This document shows, piece by piece, positions 26,779 through 35,675 of a DNA stretch of 64,000 nucleotides. The translations under genes were made by a program, and so were the position numbers. The notes under the pieces are model-generated. The model saw nothing but the letters and a program-made list of their open reading frames with translations. It was not told where the DNA came from and ran no database searches. Origin of the DNA: Methanobacteriota archaeon (lineage in GTDB: Archaea > Halobacteriota > Methanosarcinia > Methanosarcinales > Methanosarcinaceae). The DNA lies in contig JAENZL010000007.1 of the NCBI GenBank assembly GCA_016841265.1, positions 44,136 through 108,135 of the forward strand, read 5' to 3'. Each line of letters opens with the position of its first letter. Position 1 is the stretch's first letter.

Positions 26779-28134
26779 ATGAAAAAAAGTGAAATTATAC
26801 TGGTAGTACTGGTAGTCTCCATCCTTATTTTATTAGGCACTTTATTAACGCCAATCATGAGTGCAGAAACAGACTTTAAAGGGAATGCCAAAGATTTTAC
26901 TATTGAAGGAAATTTCTCCACCATCAAAGCAAGAGATGTTTCTGTAGTTTGTAATATTGATAGAGCGGAATTTGATGGTGTTCAGACAATCATTATTACA
27001 AATGAAAGTGGAAGCACAGAAAGCATTACTGAATTTGATAGAATTGAAGTCTATTTTAATGAAGACGCTCCCATTCCAATAAATAATGCTTTTGTTTGGT
27101 TATCATATTTAGAGAATTGCATCATAAAACCAGACAATGATAATTTTGCTGACATTTTCATATCAGGAGACTCAAATTGCCCATTTAATGAAATCAGGTT
27201 TAGTAGTGATAGTTCTAATTCAATTAGTTCTATAGGTTTTAATGACATTCAAGTTGAACATTTATTAATCGATGGAAAAGAGATAAGAAATTTTACATCC
27301 GTTATTCTGAACAGTGAGGGCAGTATTACTTTCGATTTACATAATTTCAAGCAATCTAATTTTTACTTATGGAAGCCTTCCCAAATAAAAATAGAAGGAG
27401 AGCCAAAGAGTATTATTCTTCATAGAAGTGAAGGGCTTTTAAGAATAGCGGACAGACCCTTCGTGATAAACTATCCTGACACACTTAATGTGGTTTTTTC
27501 GTTTAATCAACAACCCTATGTAAAAATAGAAGAGTCTGATGTCGAGTTCAGTGGCGTTACAAATTATTCATCATTGAATAATCAAAAATTATTAACTTCT
27601 AACCTAATTTATTGGTTTAACCATCAACCTGAAAAAGCTAGTGCACTTTTTGCTTTTTTACTTGTTATTCTTACAGCGTATTATGCTTTTCAAAATAAAC
27701 AACTAGTGAAGCAAGCAGAGATAAGCCTCCAGCAAACAGAGATAAGTCTTCAGCAAACAGAGCTAATAATTAAGCAAAGTAGGGAAACGCAAAAAATTGA
27801 ACGCATGGAGAAAAAACTCGAATTTTTCTACTACCCATTGCAAAGTAGATTGAATGAGCTTTTTTTTGAACTCGATGAACAACTAGAAAAAGATCCTAAT
27901 TACTCGATTAGATTCGAAAAACCTAACGAGTTTTTAAAAGAGGTAATTCCCTACCAATATATGGCATCTGAAGAATTAGAAAAGTTTTTCAAAGATTTCA
28001 TAAAAGGAACGTTAAAAACAAAAAGTATTAATTTAAATAACAAGGCAGCTCTTGCGATATTAATGAACCAAGTATCACTTGATATTAACGAAATAAAAAG
28101 AGAATTAACTATTTACTTTAAAGTTATCAACTAG
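26779..28134 (+). CDS. AT-rich two-helix membrane protein with coiled coil, unknown function
   Basis: 451 residues. Membrane helix 1 is about 5-27 (IILVVLVVSILILLGTLL). A ~250-residue beta-rich region follows, then helix 2 at about 288-308 (ASALFAFLLVILTAYYAF). Next is a coiled coil with a duplicated heptad-like unit (AEISLQQTEISLQQTE) and a ~120-residue helical cytoplasmic domain (EFFYYPLQSRLNELF). Predicted topology puts the beta-rich region outside and the helical domain inside, a layout suited to signal transduction; that is inference. The gene is far more AT-rich than its flanks and lacks a good ribosome site, both hints of horizontal transfer. I do not recognise the family. Confidence 0.7.
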   Translation: MKKSEIILVVLVVSILILLGTLLTPIMSAETDFKGNAKDFTIEGNFSTIKARDVSVVCNIDRAEFDGVQTIIITNESGSTESITEFDRIEVYFNEDAPIPINNAFVWLSYLENCIIKPDNDNFADIFISGDSNCPFNEIRFSSDSSNSISSIGFNDIQVEHLLIDGKEIRNFTSVILNSEGSITFDLHNFKQSNFYLWKPSQIKIEGEPKSIILHRSEGLLRIADRPFVINYPDTLNVVFSFNQQPYVKIEESDVEFSGVTNYSSLNNQKLLTSNLIYWFNHQPEKASALFAFLLVILTAYYAFQNKQLVKQAEISLQQTEISLQQTELIIKQSRETQKIERMEKKLEFFYYPLQSRLNELFFELDEQLEKDPNYSIRFEKPNEFLKEVIPYQYMASEELEKFFKDFIKGTLKTKSINLNNKAALAILMNQVSLDINEIKRELTIYFKVIN

Positions 28135-28210
28135 AAAACAATGGCAAGAAGATATTTTTGGACACCGAAAAAGAGTACGAAAACAGAAACTTAAAACCCA
28201 GCCCCGTTTC

Positions 28211-28861
28211 TCAAATCTCACAAATCTCAATTAATTCCTTCGCCCACACCAATTTCTTCTTCTTAATCGGATTCACCCCGGGATCTTCAAAATCAAACCC
28301 TGCAAGCCTGACACTCGCAGCCCCAAATTCCTTTGCCACAAAGACGCAGCGGTCCCCATCACTGAAGCCGCCGAAGTTGTACACATTGTCAAAGGGCCCG
28401 GCCTGGGTCGTGGCTATGAAGCGCTTGAAGCGGGACACGTATTTTTCGAGCTTATCGGTGTTGTCCCCGTGGGCGTGGATGAGGACGAGGGAGCCTTTTT
28501 TGCAGGCCAGGATTTCTTTTTCGATGTCGGCTTCGGAATTGCCGTCAAGGTCGGTGCAGATGACTTCGGGGACACGGCCAAGGTCCATCAGGACGGCGGC
28601 GGCTCCGTCGGCTGCGATTATTACAAAAGAGGAAAGGTCTATTTCCGAAAGCTCAGCCCGGAGTTTCGGGGCGTTTCCGCAGACAAGGACGGTTTTTCCG
28701 GAAATCGTTGTATTAAGTTCGGAGAGGCTGACAGTATTTTCTTCTGTCAGCATTTTGGAGAGGAGCCGGGCTGCCTCTTCATCCCCGCTGCGGTCAAAGC
28801 CGAAATCAGCAAGGATTCGCTCGTAGATCGGTTCCCAGGCGGCAAAGTCCATATTAATCAC
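28211..28861 (-). CDS. mptE: 6-hydroxymethyl-7,8-dihydropterin pyrophosphokinase, MptE type
   Basis: 216 residues. MptE/DUF115 motifs are visible: VLVCGNAPKL near 55-64, IIAADGAAAVLMDLGRVPE, VICTDLDGN (an acidic cluster likely binding Mg-ATP), and LIHAHGDNTDKLE. It catalyses pyrophosphate transfer from ATP to 6-hydroxymethyl-dihydropterin, a step toward tetrahydromethanopterin/sarcinapterin in methanogens. Length fits the MJ1634-type enzyme. Starts at 28861 and 28852 (ATG) are both possible. It is monocistronic and oriented like ileS downstream of it on the plus-strand map, but two MITE-like elements separate them. It connects functionally with mch (52.2 kb), which uses the H4MPT cofactor. 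Confidence 0.85.
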   Translation of the reverse strand: MINMDFAAWEPIYERILADFGFDRSGDEEAARLLSKMLTEENTVSLSELNTTISGKTVLVCGNAPKLRAELSEIDLSSFVIIAADGAAAVLMDLGRVPEVICTDLDGNSEADIEKEILACKKGSLVLIHAHGDNTDKLEKYVSRFKRFIATTQAGPFDNVYNFGGFSDGDRCVFVAKEFGAASVRLAGFDFEDPGVNPIKKKKLVWAKELIEICEI

Positions 28862-28900
28862 TCTCCAATTTGCTTAATTGCTTATAGTAAATCCAGGAAT

Positions 28901-29063
28901 TTATAGTCAAGGACCCAAATTCCTTCACCAATCTCAAGTTCAGGTTTAACCACAGAAAGCACGGAAGACACGGAATAAAGGAAATAGGGCTACAATCCTT
29001 CCGTGCTTTCTGTGTCTTCCGTGGTTATAATTTAAGTGTAAATATTTACGTCCGGGACTATAA
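28901..29063. repeat. MITE-like element, copy 1 (163 bp)
   Basis: Bounded by perfect 8-bp terminal inverted repeats TTATAGTC and GACTATAA. The interior is a long imperfect palindrome made of CACGGAAG/CTTCCGTG blocks. It matches copy 2 (29083-29228) and, inverted, copy 3 (50439-50600). Confidence 0.8.
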
Positions 29064-29082
29064 TTACACTTTTCAAAATCAA

Positions 29083-29228
29083 TTATAGTCAGGAACCAAA
29101 ATTCTTTCTCCAATTTCAGGGGCAGGTTTAACCACGGAAAGCACGGAAAAACACGGAATGAAGTAAATATGGCTACAATCCTTCCGTGCTTTCTGTGTCT
29201 TCCGTGGTTATAAAGTTCGAGACTATAA
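29083..29228. repeat. MITE-like element, copy 2 (146 bp)
   Basis: Same termini TTATAGTC/GACTATAA and the same central palindrome as copy 1, in direct orientation 20 bp away. It lacks the segment TTTAAGTGTAAATATTTACG present near the right end of copy 1. It ends 32 bp from the ileS stop. Confidence 0.8.
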
Positions 29229-29260
29229 ATGCTTAATTTCTCAAATTTATTCCTTATTCC

Positions 29261-32200
29261 TTATTCCGAATCATCCTTTGCGATTCCGATCTTCATGGCA
29301 ATGCCTTCGACTTCCCAGTCCTTTACGAGGTCTCCGGTGATTTCGTCTTCGTTGGAGAGCTCAAGGATGCTTGCCCGGACTTCTTCTGCGAGGAGTTCGC
29401 CAAGGGTGTCGACCAGGTCAAGGACCCTGTCGTCATCGATCTGGACCAGGGCTATGATGTTATCGTCAACAATGAGGTCGAGTTCCTTCCTCATGTCCTG
29501 GACCCTGCGGATAACTTCCCTGGTGAACCCTTCGGCTTCGAGTTCGGGGGTCAGGTTAGCGTCCACGTAGACGAGGCCTGCATCGGAGTCGGCACTTGCG
29601 ACACCTTCGGGGAGGGTTTCGTTGAAGTTTGCCATTTCGGGGGTGACGGTTACGACCGAGCCGTCGGCAAGGGTGAGTTCGAACTCGTCGGCTTCGGCAA
29701 AGGCTTTCTTCAGGAAAACGCCGTCCATTTCTTTCAGGGCGGGGACTACTTTTCCGGCGTCCTTCTTGAAGACAGGGCCGATCTTGCCGGGGTTGGGGAT
29801 TACTTCGAGACCCAGTTCATCCCAGCTTTCGCCAACGGCGGTGAGCACGATGTCCTTGGAATTGGTCTGGTCCATCAGGACGGATTTGAGCCGTTTAACC
29901 GCTGTTGCAGCTTCTTCGCTTTCGGGGCTCAGGACAATCCGGGATATCGGCCACCTGAGTTTCCTGCCTGCTTTCTGGCGGGCGTTTGAGGCAGCCTCCA
30001 CGACGTCCCTTACCAGGGCCATGGAAACTTCGAGTTCGGGGTCCCGGAAGTCCTCGTTGACCGTTGGCCAGTCGCACATGTGCACGGACTCAAGGGCTTT
30101 GGGGTCCACGTTCCGGCCCAGGTTCTGGTACATCTCTTCAGCCAGGAAAGGCATGAAGGGGGCGATCAGTTTTGTGAGGGTCACATAGATCTCGTAGAGC
30201 ACACGGTAGGCAGCAAGCTTGTCCGGGTCGTCGGCTTCGGTCCAGGTCCTGGGCCTGATGAGCTGGATGTACCAGCGGGAAAGGTCTTCGAGGGTGAACT
30301 CTAAAATTTCCCTGACCGCCTTGTGGAGAAGGTAGCCGCTCATGGCGTCATCCACGGCTTTGATCACGGACTGCAGCCTGGAAAGAATCCATTTGTCCTC
30401 TTCCCTGAGGGCGCCTTTTACGGAGTCAAGGGAGACCTGCATCGGGTCGAATTTATCCAGGGCCATGTAGGGCAGGGGGAACCTGAAGACGTTCCAGAGG
30501 ATGTTGATTGAGCGGTGAACGGTCTCCACTTCTTCCATGTTGAACTTCAGGTCTTCCCAGGGAGCGCTGGTTGAGAGCACGTAAGCCCTGAGGGTATCGG
30601 CTCCGACCTTGTCGATCACTTCCTGGGGGGTGACAACATTTCCGAGACTCTTGGACATCTTCTTTCCGCCGGCGTCCAGGGTGAAACCATGCATGAGCAC
30701 GCTCTTGTAAGGGGCTTTTCCAAAGTTCACCATACTTGCGCCGAGCTGGGAATAGAACCAGCCGCGGGTCTGGTCGTGGCCTTCGGTGATGAAGTCGGCA
30801 GGCCACCATTCGTCAAAGTCCTCCCTGCTGTGCGGGAACTTCAGGGTTGCCCAGGAAGCAACTGCAGAGTCAAACCAGACGTCAAAGACGTCTTCAACAC
30901 GCTTTTTCTCTCCTCCGCATTCACAGGGGATGGTCACTTCGTCCACGTAAGGGCGGTGCAGTTCGATTTCCCCGCCTGCGTTGGAGGACTTCTCTATCAG
31001 TTCTTCCTTGGTCCCGATGACCTCTATGCTGTTACACTTCTGGCATTTCCAGACCGGAATCGGGATTCCCCAGTAGCGCTGCCTGGAGATACACCAGTCC
31101 CGAGCGCCTTCCACCCAGGTCCTGAACCGGGCTGAGCCTGCCCAGTCGGGGTACCAGTCCACGGCGTCGATTTCCTGGAGCATTTTCTCCTTGAGGTCGG
31201 TAATTTTAAGGAACCACTGTTCGGTTGCCAGGTAGATGATCGGGGTCTTGCAGCGCCAGCAGTGCCCGTACCTGTGGCTGATCGTCTCTTCGGCAAGAAG
31301 GCGGTCACGCTCTTGCAGGTCCTTGATGATCCCGGGGTTTGCCTCCCGGATGTTCTGGCCTGCGTAGCTGCCTGCTTCTTCGGTGTAGGAACCGTTAGGG
31401 CCTACGGGACAGAAAATGGGAAGCTTATTCTTGACCCCTACGGCAAAGTCGTCCATCCCGTGTCCGGGGGCGATATGCACACAGCCGGTATTTTCTGCGG
31501 TTACGTACTCAGCCTCATAGACGTTGTGCTTGAACTCTTTCTGGAGCGGCACCAGGTCCCCGAGCGGGCTTTCGTACTCAAGCCCTGCAACGTCTTCCCC
31601 GAGCATGGTCTCAAGAACTTCGTAATCCGTGTACCTGCCCTTCTTGAGCACGTTTTCGATGAGGGGGGTTGCGGCAATCAGGACTTCTTCCTTTCCGTCC
31701 TGCCTGACTGCCCGGAACTTTGCGTATTCAAAGGACGGGTGGACTGCAACTGCAATGTTTGAGGGGATGGTCCAGGGGGTTGTGGTCCAGATCACGATGA
31801 AGGTGTTTTCCTCCCCCTTAACCTTGAACTTGACATAAATGGAAGGGTCGGTCCGGTCCTCATACTCGACCTCGGAGTCTGCAATTGCGGTTTCGCAGCG
31901 GGGGCACCAGTTGACCACACGCTTTCCCACGTCCAGGAGGTCTTTTTCCTGAGCCTGCTTGAGAGTCCACCAGGCGGCTTCGATGTACTCGTCTTTCAGG
32001 GTCATGTAGGGGTCTTCCCACAAGAGCCAGGTCCCGAGGCGCTCGAACTGCTCTGTCATAGCCTCCTTCTGGGTGATGGCGAATTCCTTACATTTCTCGA
32101 TGAAGTTGCCTACCCCGAAGCTCTCGATGTCCTTCTTGGACTTGAAGCCGAGTAAGCCTTCTACCTTGACCTCAATCGGCAGTCCGTGCATGTCCCAGCC

Positions 32201-32449
32201 CGGCCGCTCCATGATGTTGCGGTTATTCATGGAATAATAGCGGAGAATGGAGTCCTTGATAATCTTGTTCCAGGCAGTCCCCAGGTGGATGTGTCCTGTG
32301 GTATAGGGAGGACCGTCTACGAAGAAGAGCTTTTTTCCGGGCTTGCGGTGTTCCCGGGTCTTCCGGTACGCGTCGCTGTCTTCCCAGAATTGCGTTACCT
32401 TTTGTTCGATTTGTCCTGCATCATACTTGGCAGTAATTTCTTTTATCAT
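29261..32449 (-). CDS. ileS: Isoleucyl-tRNA synthetase
   Basis: 1062 residues, normal for an archaeal IleRS. The class I signatures are present: [14 protein letters not shown] (HIGH motif, about residues 51-64) and [10 protein letters not shown] (KMSKS motif, about 600). The CP1 editing domain ([14 protein letters not shown]), the tRNA-binding helical domain and the C-terminal zinc-type region follow. It charges tRNA-Ile with isoleucine. ATG at 32449. No T-box is expected in archaea, but a 13-bp tandem array lies directly upstream of the gene. Monocistronic. Confidence 0.97.
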   Translation of the reverse strand: MIKEITAKYDAGQIEQKVTQFWEDSDAYRKTREHRKPGKKLFFVDGPPYTTGHIHLGTAWNKIIKDSILRYYSMNNRNIMERPGWDMHGLPIEVKVEGLLGFKSKKDIESFGVGNFIEKCKEFAITQKEAMTEQFERLGTWLLWEDPYMTLKDEYIEAAWWTLKQAQEKDLLDVGKRVVNWCPRCETAIADSEVEYEDRTDPSIYVKFKVKGEENTFIVIWTTTPWTIPSNIAVAVHPSFEYAKFRAVRQDGKEEVLIAATPLIENVLKKGRYTDYEVLETMLGEDVAGLEYESPLGDLVPLQKEFKHNVYEAEYVTAENTGCVHIAPGHGMDDFAVGVKNKLPIFCPVGPNGSYTEEAGSYAGQNIREANPGIIKDLQERDRLLAEETISHRYGHCWRCKTPIIYLATEQWFLKITDLKEKMLQEIDAVDWYPDWAGSARFRTWVEGARDWCISRQRYWGIPIPVWKCQKCNSIEVIGTKEELIEKSSNAGGEIELHRPYVDEVTIPCECGGEKKRVEDVFDVWFDSAVASWATLKFPHSREDFDEWWPADFITEGHDQTRGWFYSQLGASMVNFGKAPYKSVLMHGFTLDAGGKKMSKSLGNVVTPQEVIDKVGADTLRAYVLSTSAPWEDLKFNMEEVETVHRSINILWNVFRFPLPYMALDKFDPMQVSLDSVKGALREEDKWILSRLQSVIKAVDDAMSGYLLHKAVREILEFTLEDLSRWYIQLIRPRTWTEADDPDKLAAYRVLYEIYVTLTKLIAPFMPFLAEEMYQNLGRNVDPKALESVHMCDWPTVNEDFRDPELEVSMALVRDVVEAASNARQKAGRKLRWPISRIVLSPESEEAATAVKRLKSVLMDQTNSKDIVLTAVGESWDELGLEVIPNPGKIGPVFKKDAGKVVPALKEMDGVFLKKAFAEADEFELTLADGSVVTVTPEMANFNETLPEGVASADSDAGLVYVDANLTPELEAEGFTREVIRRVQDMRKELDLIVDDNIIALVQIDDDRVLDLVDTLGELLAEEVRASILELSNEDEITGDLVKDWEVEGIAMKIGIAKDDSE

Positions 32450-32481
32450 GTGGGGGTCTCCCTGTGAAAGATAATGTTAAT

Positions 32482-32611
32482 CGATAAGGTAAATCGATAA
32501 GGTTAATCGATAAGGTTGATCGATAAGGTTGGTTGATAAGGTTGGTTGATAAGGTTGATCGATAAGGTTAATCGATAAGGTTAATCGACAAGGTTGATCG
32601 ATAAGGTTAAT
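32482..32611. repeat. 13-bp tandem repeat array, 10 units, upstream of ileS
   Basis: Unit CGATAAGGTTAAT with minor changes (GAT/GGT endings, TGATAAGG starts); ten contiguous 13-bp units beginning 33 bp upstream of the ileS start codon. It must lie in the ileS leader or promoter. Confidence 0.92.
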
Positions 32612-32680
32612 TGGTGAAGTGAACCTGCTCCTTTTGGAGCGTAAAAGCATCCTATTTCTTACATGCTTCGATTATAATTT

Positions 32681-32745
32681 AGTTTATCAAGTCAGTTTAT
32701 CAAGTTAGTTTATAATGTTAGTTTATAAAGTTAGTTTATCAGGTC
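32681..32745. repeat. Second 13-bp tandem array, 5 units
   Basis: Unit AGTTTATCAAGTT; five units with changes at the last positions. Different sequence but the same 13-bp period as the array 70 bp away. Confidence 0.88.
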
Positions 32746-33161
32746 CGGTCAGTCAGTACATTTTATTCAGTAATTACTGCACTCAATTTAAGCTTTATTA
32801 TAGAAAGCTGGAAAAGGAGCCTGTTGCCTCCCCGAAGATGGACCTGGAATGGATATTTCAAAGTTTTGTTACCAAACTTCGATGATCCTTTTGGCTGAGG
32901 GCCCAGGGGTATACCAGGGTTCCCGTGCCTAAAGAATAGCTAACCTTTTTGTTGAAGTTTTCAGCAGCTTTATTATCGAAGCTCAAACAATCTTTTTTGT
33001 GAAATTTGAGAGGGGCTCTCCGGAAAAATCCTTGCATTAAAAAATCACATAATAAATTATTATATTTCAAATAAAATTATTCACTTCAGATATAAATATA
33101 GGCAGATTTATGTACTCCGTATAAAGATACTTTGCTACGAGAACAGGACGCGAGGGTTTGA
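32746..33161. other. Intergenic region between ileS and the 33-40 kb cluster
   Basis: No gene recognised. A minus-strand 70-codon ORF (32858-33070) has no support. A TATA-like ATTATTATATTTC at about 33056 may serve the following plus-strand gene, whose ATG at 33162 has GAGGG about 8 bp upstream. Confidence 0.4.
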
Positions 33162-34004
33162 ATGGAAGAAATAATCAAGCAACTCGGGAGCCAGGCCACA
33201 TTAGCAAAAAACATGAGGCTGGCCCTTAGAAAAATTGGCAAAGAGGAAGAGAACCCTTCCAGACGTTTGAGCATCCTGAAAGACGAAGTGAAGAAAATGG
33301 ACAGGTACCTGGAAAACTGCCTGTTCGACCCTGTTTTTAAGGGCAGGATGATTTCGGAACTTAAACCATACAGGGCTGAGATTTCAAGTCTCGAAGCCCT
33401 TGTAAAGGCGGATTTCGGACGAAAACTGGCTGAAAACCTGAAGGACCACGGTTTTTCTCTGGAAGGCCATTACCCGCGGCTCAGGACCTCGATGTACACG
33501 TTTGTGGTAAAGCTGGATGCAAATAAGGTAGACATTTACTACGGACCCGAATTCGAGAGAATGGACACGGTTAAAGCCAGCCCGGACCTGACTGCGGCAA
33601 AGCTGCTGGAATGGGACGAAACCATAAGCGGCAGGGAATTCGATGACGATGAGTTCCTGAATAACCTGCTGGAAGCCTACAGGATCTGCCTGCTCCGGGA
33701 GAATAAGAATTTTGATGAAGAAATCCCGGTTTCCGAGATCATTTCTGCGTACTCTTTTGTCATTCAGGATAAAAAGTTCAGGGAAAACCCCCTGAAAAAA
33801 TTCTATGGGGAATACAGCCGGATCATGTTCAGCTATGACCTCTCACGTTTGAGAAAGCGGAAGCTTGAAGGTTTCGAACTCAGGCTCATAACAGCAAGGA
33901 GAGCGGAAACAAAACGAAAATCAGCATTCCTCTGGATACCCCCGCACTCCGGAAAAGGCCTGGGAGAGTCCATATCCCAGGTTAAGTTCAGGGAAGTGAA
34001 ATGA
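33162..34004 (+). CDS. Hypothetical protein, first gene of the DUF2791 ATPase cluster
   Basis: 280 residues with no family I recognise. The N-terminal ~100 residues are helical and lysine/glutamate-rich (ILKDEVKKMDRYLENC). The centre has beta-type sequence with a conserved look (TSMYTFVVKLDANKVDIYYG), and the C-terminus is basic (LRKRKLEGFELRLITARRAE). No signal or membrane segment. It is followed by a 150-bp spacer carrying a 28-bp tandem repeat and then by the first DUF2791 ATPase, same strand, so it is taken as part of the cluster. A DNA-binding or adaptor subunit is possible but unproven. Confidence 0.65.
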   Translation: MEEIIKQLGSQATLAKNMRLALRKIGKEEENPSRRLSILKDEVKKMDRYLENCLFDPVFKGRMISELKPYRAEISSLEALVKADFGRKLAENLKDHGFSLEGHYPRLRTSMYTFVVKLDANKVDIYYGPEFERMDTVKASPDLTAAKLLEWDETISGREFDDDEFLNNLLEAYRICLLRENKNFDEEIPVSEIISAYSFVIQDKKFRENPLKKFYGEYSRIMFSYDLSRLRKRKLEGFELRLITARRAETKRKSAFLWIPPHSGKGLGESISQVKFREVK

Positions 34005-34018
34005 AGTGATACGATTCG

Positions 34019-34112
34019 AATTGAGATGACAGGTTAGAGAAAGTCAAATTGAGATGACAGGTTAGGGAAAGTCAAATTGAGATAACAGGTTAGAGAAGGT
34101 CGAATTGAGATA
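34019..34112. repeat. 28-bp tandem repeat in the operon spacer, about 3.4 units
   Basis: Unit begins AATTGAGATGACAGG and ends AGAGAAAGTCA; units at 34019-34046, 34047-34074, 34075-34102 and a partial fourth. It fills most of the space between two co-directional genes. Confidence 0.9.
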
Positions 34113-34154
34113 ATACATTAAGAAAAATGGAGTGACACAGCAAGGGAGAGGAAA

Positions 34155-35399
34155 ATGTCTGGTGAAACCGAATTTGAAAAACTCGACAAAAACCTGGCAA
34201 AGCGGATCATCAACGAGGTGGGAGGGACCGGACAGCCTCCCCTATACGGATACCAGTTTTTCACGGCAGGCCTGGACCGGTACATGGAAACGATAGAAGC
34301 CGAGTACCTGCAAGACTACATAAAATACGGGGGTAGCTCCTTCAAGATGGTCGTGGGTGCCTACGGAGGAGGCAAGACCCATTTTTTATACAATGTACTC
34401 GGGAGGGCCTGGGAACATAATTACATTACTTCCTACATCGAGCTGAGTGCCAATTCCGTGCCCTTCCACAAGCTGGAAGAGGTGTACAGAGCCATTGTTT
34501 CCAACCTGATCTTTCCCCAGGAAGCAGCCGCCCTTTTGAACGATCCCGAAAAAGGAATAGAGGCGGTTTTGAGGAAGTGGTACAGGGAAACTATTGAGAC
34601 TCTGCCCCTGGTCCCCCCCTACCGTCCGGGAGAAGAGGTGGAGAAGTACCTCAAGGAACTGGGCTCCTTTGAAAGCACCAGCTTCCAGAACGCGGTAAAA
34701 AAAGCTTTTACGGTCCTTTACCAGGGCGACGAAGAACTTTTCGACCTCATCGTGCAGTGGCTGAAAGGGGAAAACCCCTCCTCAAAACTGTTAACCGATC
34801 TCCACATATATGAGAAAATTGATCGGTCGACAGCCTTCAAAATGCTCCGCTGTCTTGTCCAGTTTCTTTTGAAAACCGGGTTTTCGGGGCTTATAGTCCT
34901 GCTGGACGAAGCGGAACAGACCCCCAGCATGAGCACAAGGGAACGCAGCACCCTCCTCCAGAACCTCAGGGAACTGGTAGATGCCTGCAGCCGGGGTGCC
35001 CTGAAAGGGACCATGGTCTTCTATGCCGTGCCTGACGAGAGTTTCCTGGAAGGCAGAACAAATGTCTACGAAGCCCTCAACCAGCGCCTTTCGACCACTT
35101 TTGAAGGAGAAATCAACCCCACGGGAGTCAAGATTGACCTTGAAAACCTCTCAAAAGACCCCGTGGACCTCCTGACCGAAATCGGGGCAAAGCTTGCCAG
35201 GATCTACGAAATCGCCCACGAAATGAAATTCGACGAGGCCGAACTGGAAGCCACGATCAAGGAAGTTGCCGAAAAAGCCGACCAGGAAAGCTACGGAGAA
35301 ATCGCATACAATCGCCTCTTTGTCCAGCTGATCGTCCCTTCCTTCCATGCCCTTAAAGCAAAAAGTATGGAAAGTGCGAAGGGGGCGGGGAAAACCTGA
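34155..35399 (+). CDS. BREX-type ATP-binding protein (DUF2791, BrxD-like), ATPase 1
   Basis: 414 residues. Walker A VGAYGGGKTHF at about 67-77; Walker B GLIVLLDEAEQ near 246-256, followed by an arginine-containing TRERSTLLQNLREL helix. The order and spacing (N-terminal AKRIINEVGGTG, P-loop preceded by GSSFKMVV) match DUF2791 proteins, of which BrxD of type 2 BREX/Pgl is the known member. Predicted soluble AAA-like ATPase. The start ATG has AGGGAGAGG 5 bp upstream. It lies between the unknown 280-residue protein and a much larger DUF2791 protein. Inferred role: nucleotide-driven switch or DNA loader acting with the downstream helicase-like protein. No methylase, PglZ or nuclease accompanies it here. 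Confidence 0.82.
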   Translation: MSGETEFEKLDKNLAKRIINEVGGTGQPPLYGYQFFTAGLDRYMETIEAEYLQDYIKYGGSSFKMVVGAYGGGKTHFLYNVLGRAWEHNYITSYIELSANSVPFHKLEEVYRAIVSNLIFPQEAAALLNDPEKGIEAVLRKWYRETIETLPLVPPYRPGEEVEKYLKELGSFESTSFQNAVKKAFTVLYQGDEELFDLIVQWLKGENPSSKLLTDLHIYEKIDRSTAFKMLRCLVQFLLKTGFSGLIVLLDEAEQTPSMSTRERSTLLQNLRELVDACSRGALKGTMVFYAVPDESFLEGRTNVYEALNQRLSTTFEGEINPTGVKIDLENLSKDPVDLLTEIGAKLARIYEIAHEMKFDEAELEATIKEVAEKADQESYGEIAYNRLFVQLIVPSFHALKAKSMESAKGAGKT

Positions 35400-35412
35400 T
35401 TAAAATTTTTGC

Positions 35413-35529
35413 AAGGATTTGCGCAGTTGAATCAAAAACAGTAACATGAAATTTATTACTGTCTAAATAATATTACTACCATTCAGGTCCCATGTGCTTG
35501 TTTTTATTTCCCAGGTGCGTAACTTCTAT
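35413..35529. repeat. MITE-like element, degenerate copy (about 117 bp)
   Basis: Matches the element at 60710-60826 along its length (AGGATTTGCGCAGTTGAA ... CTTGTTTTTATTTCCC ... GTGCGTAACTTCT). Terminal inverted repeats are eroded and no target duplication is clear. Confidence 0.65.
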
Positions 35530-35590
35530 TAAGCATTAAATAAATTTAATATATTATACTCTTTAATTTTTATTCAAATTATCGATTTTC

Positions 35591-35645
35591 AATATTAATT
35601 CCCAATATTAACCCCAATATTAACCCCAATATTAACCCTAATATT
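35591..35645. repeat. 12-13-bp tandem repeat upstream of the giant ATPase gene
   Basis: AATATTAACCCC-type unit, about four copies, just 30 bp before the GTG start. The repeat also supplies TATA-like sequence. Confidence 0.8.
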
Positions 35646-35675
35646 TATTTTCAAATTACTACCCCAGGTGGTGCC

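Noticed and set aside
32450..32750. T-box or other tRNA-sensing riboswitch upstream of ileS
   Set aside because: T-boxes are bacterial, no specifier or antiterminator structure is visible, and the sequence is a simple 13-bp repeat.
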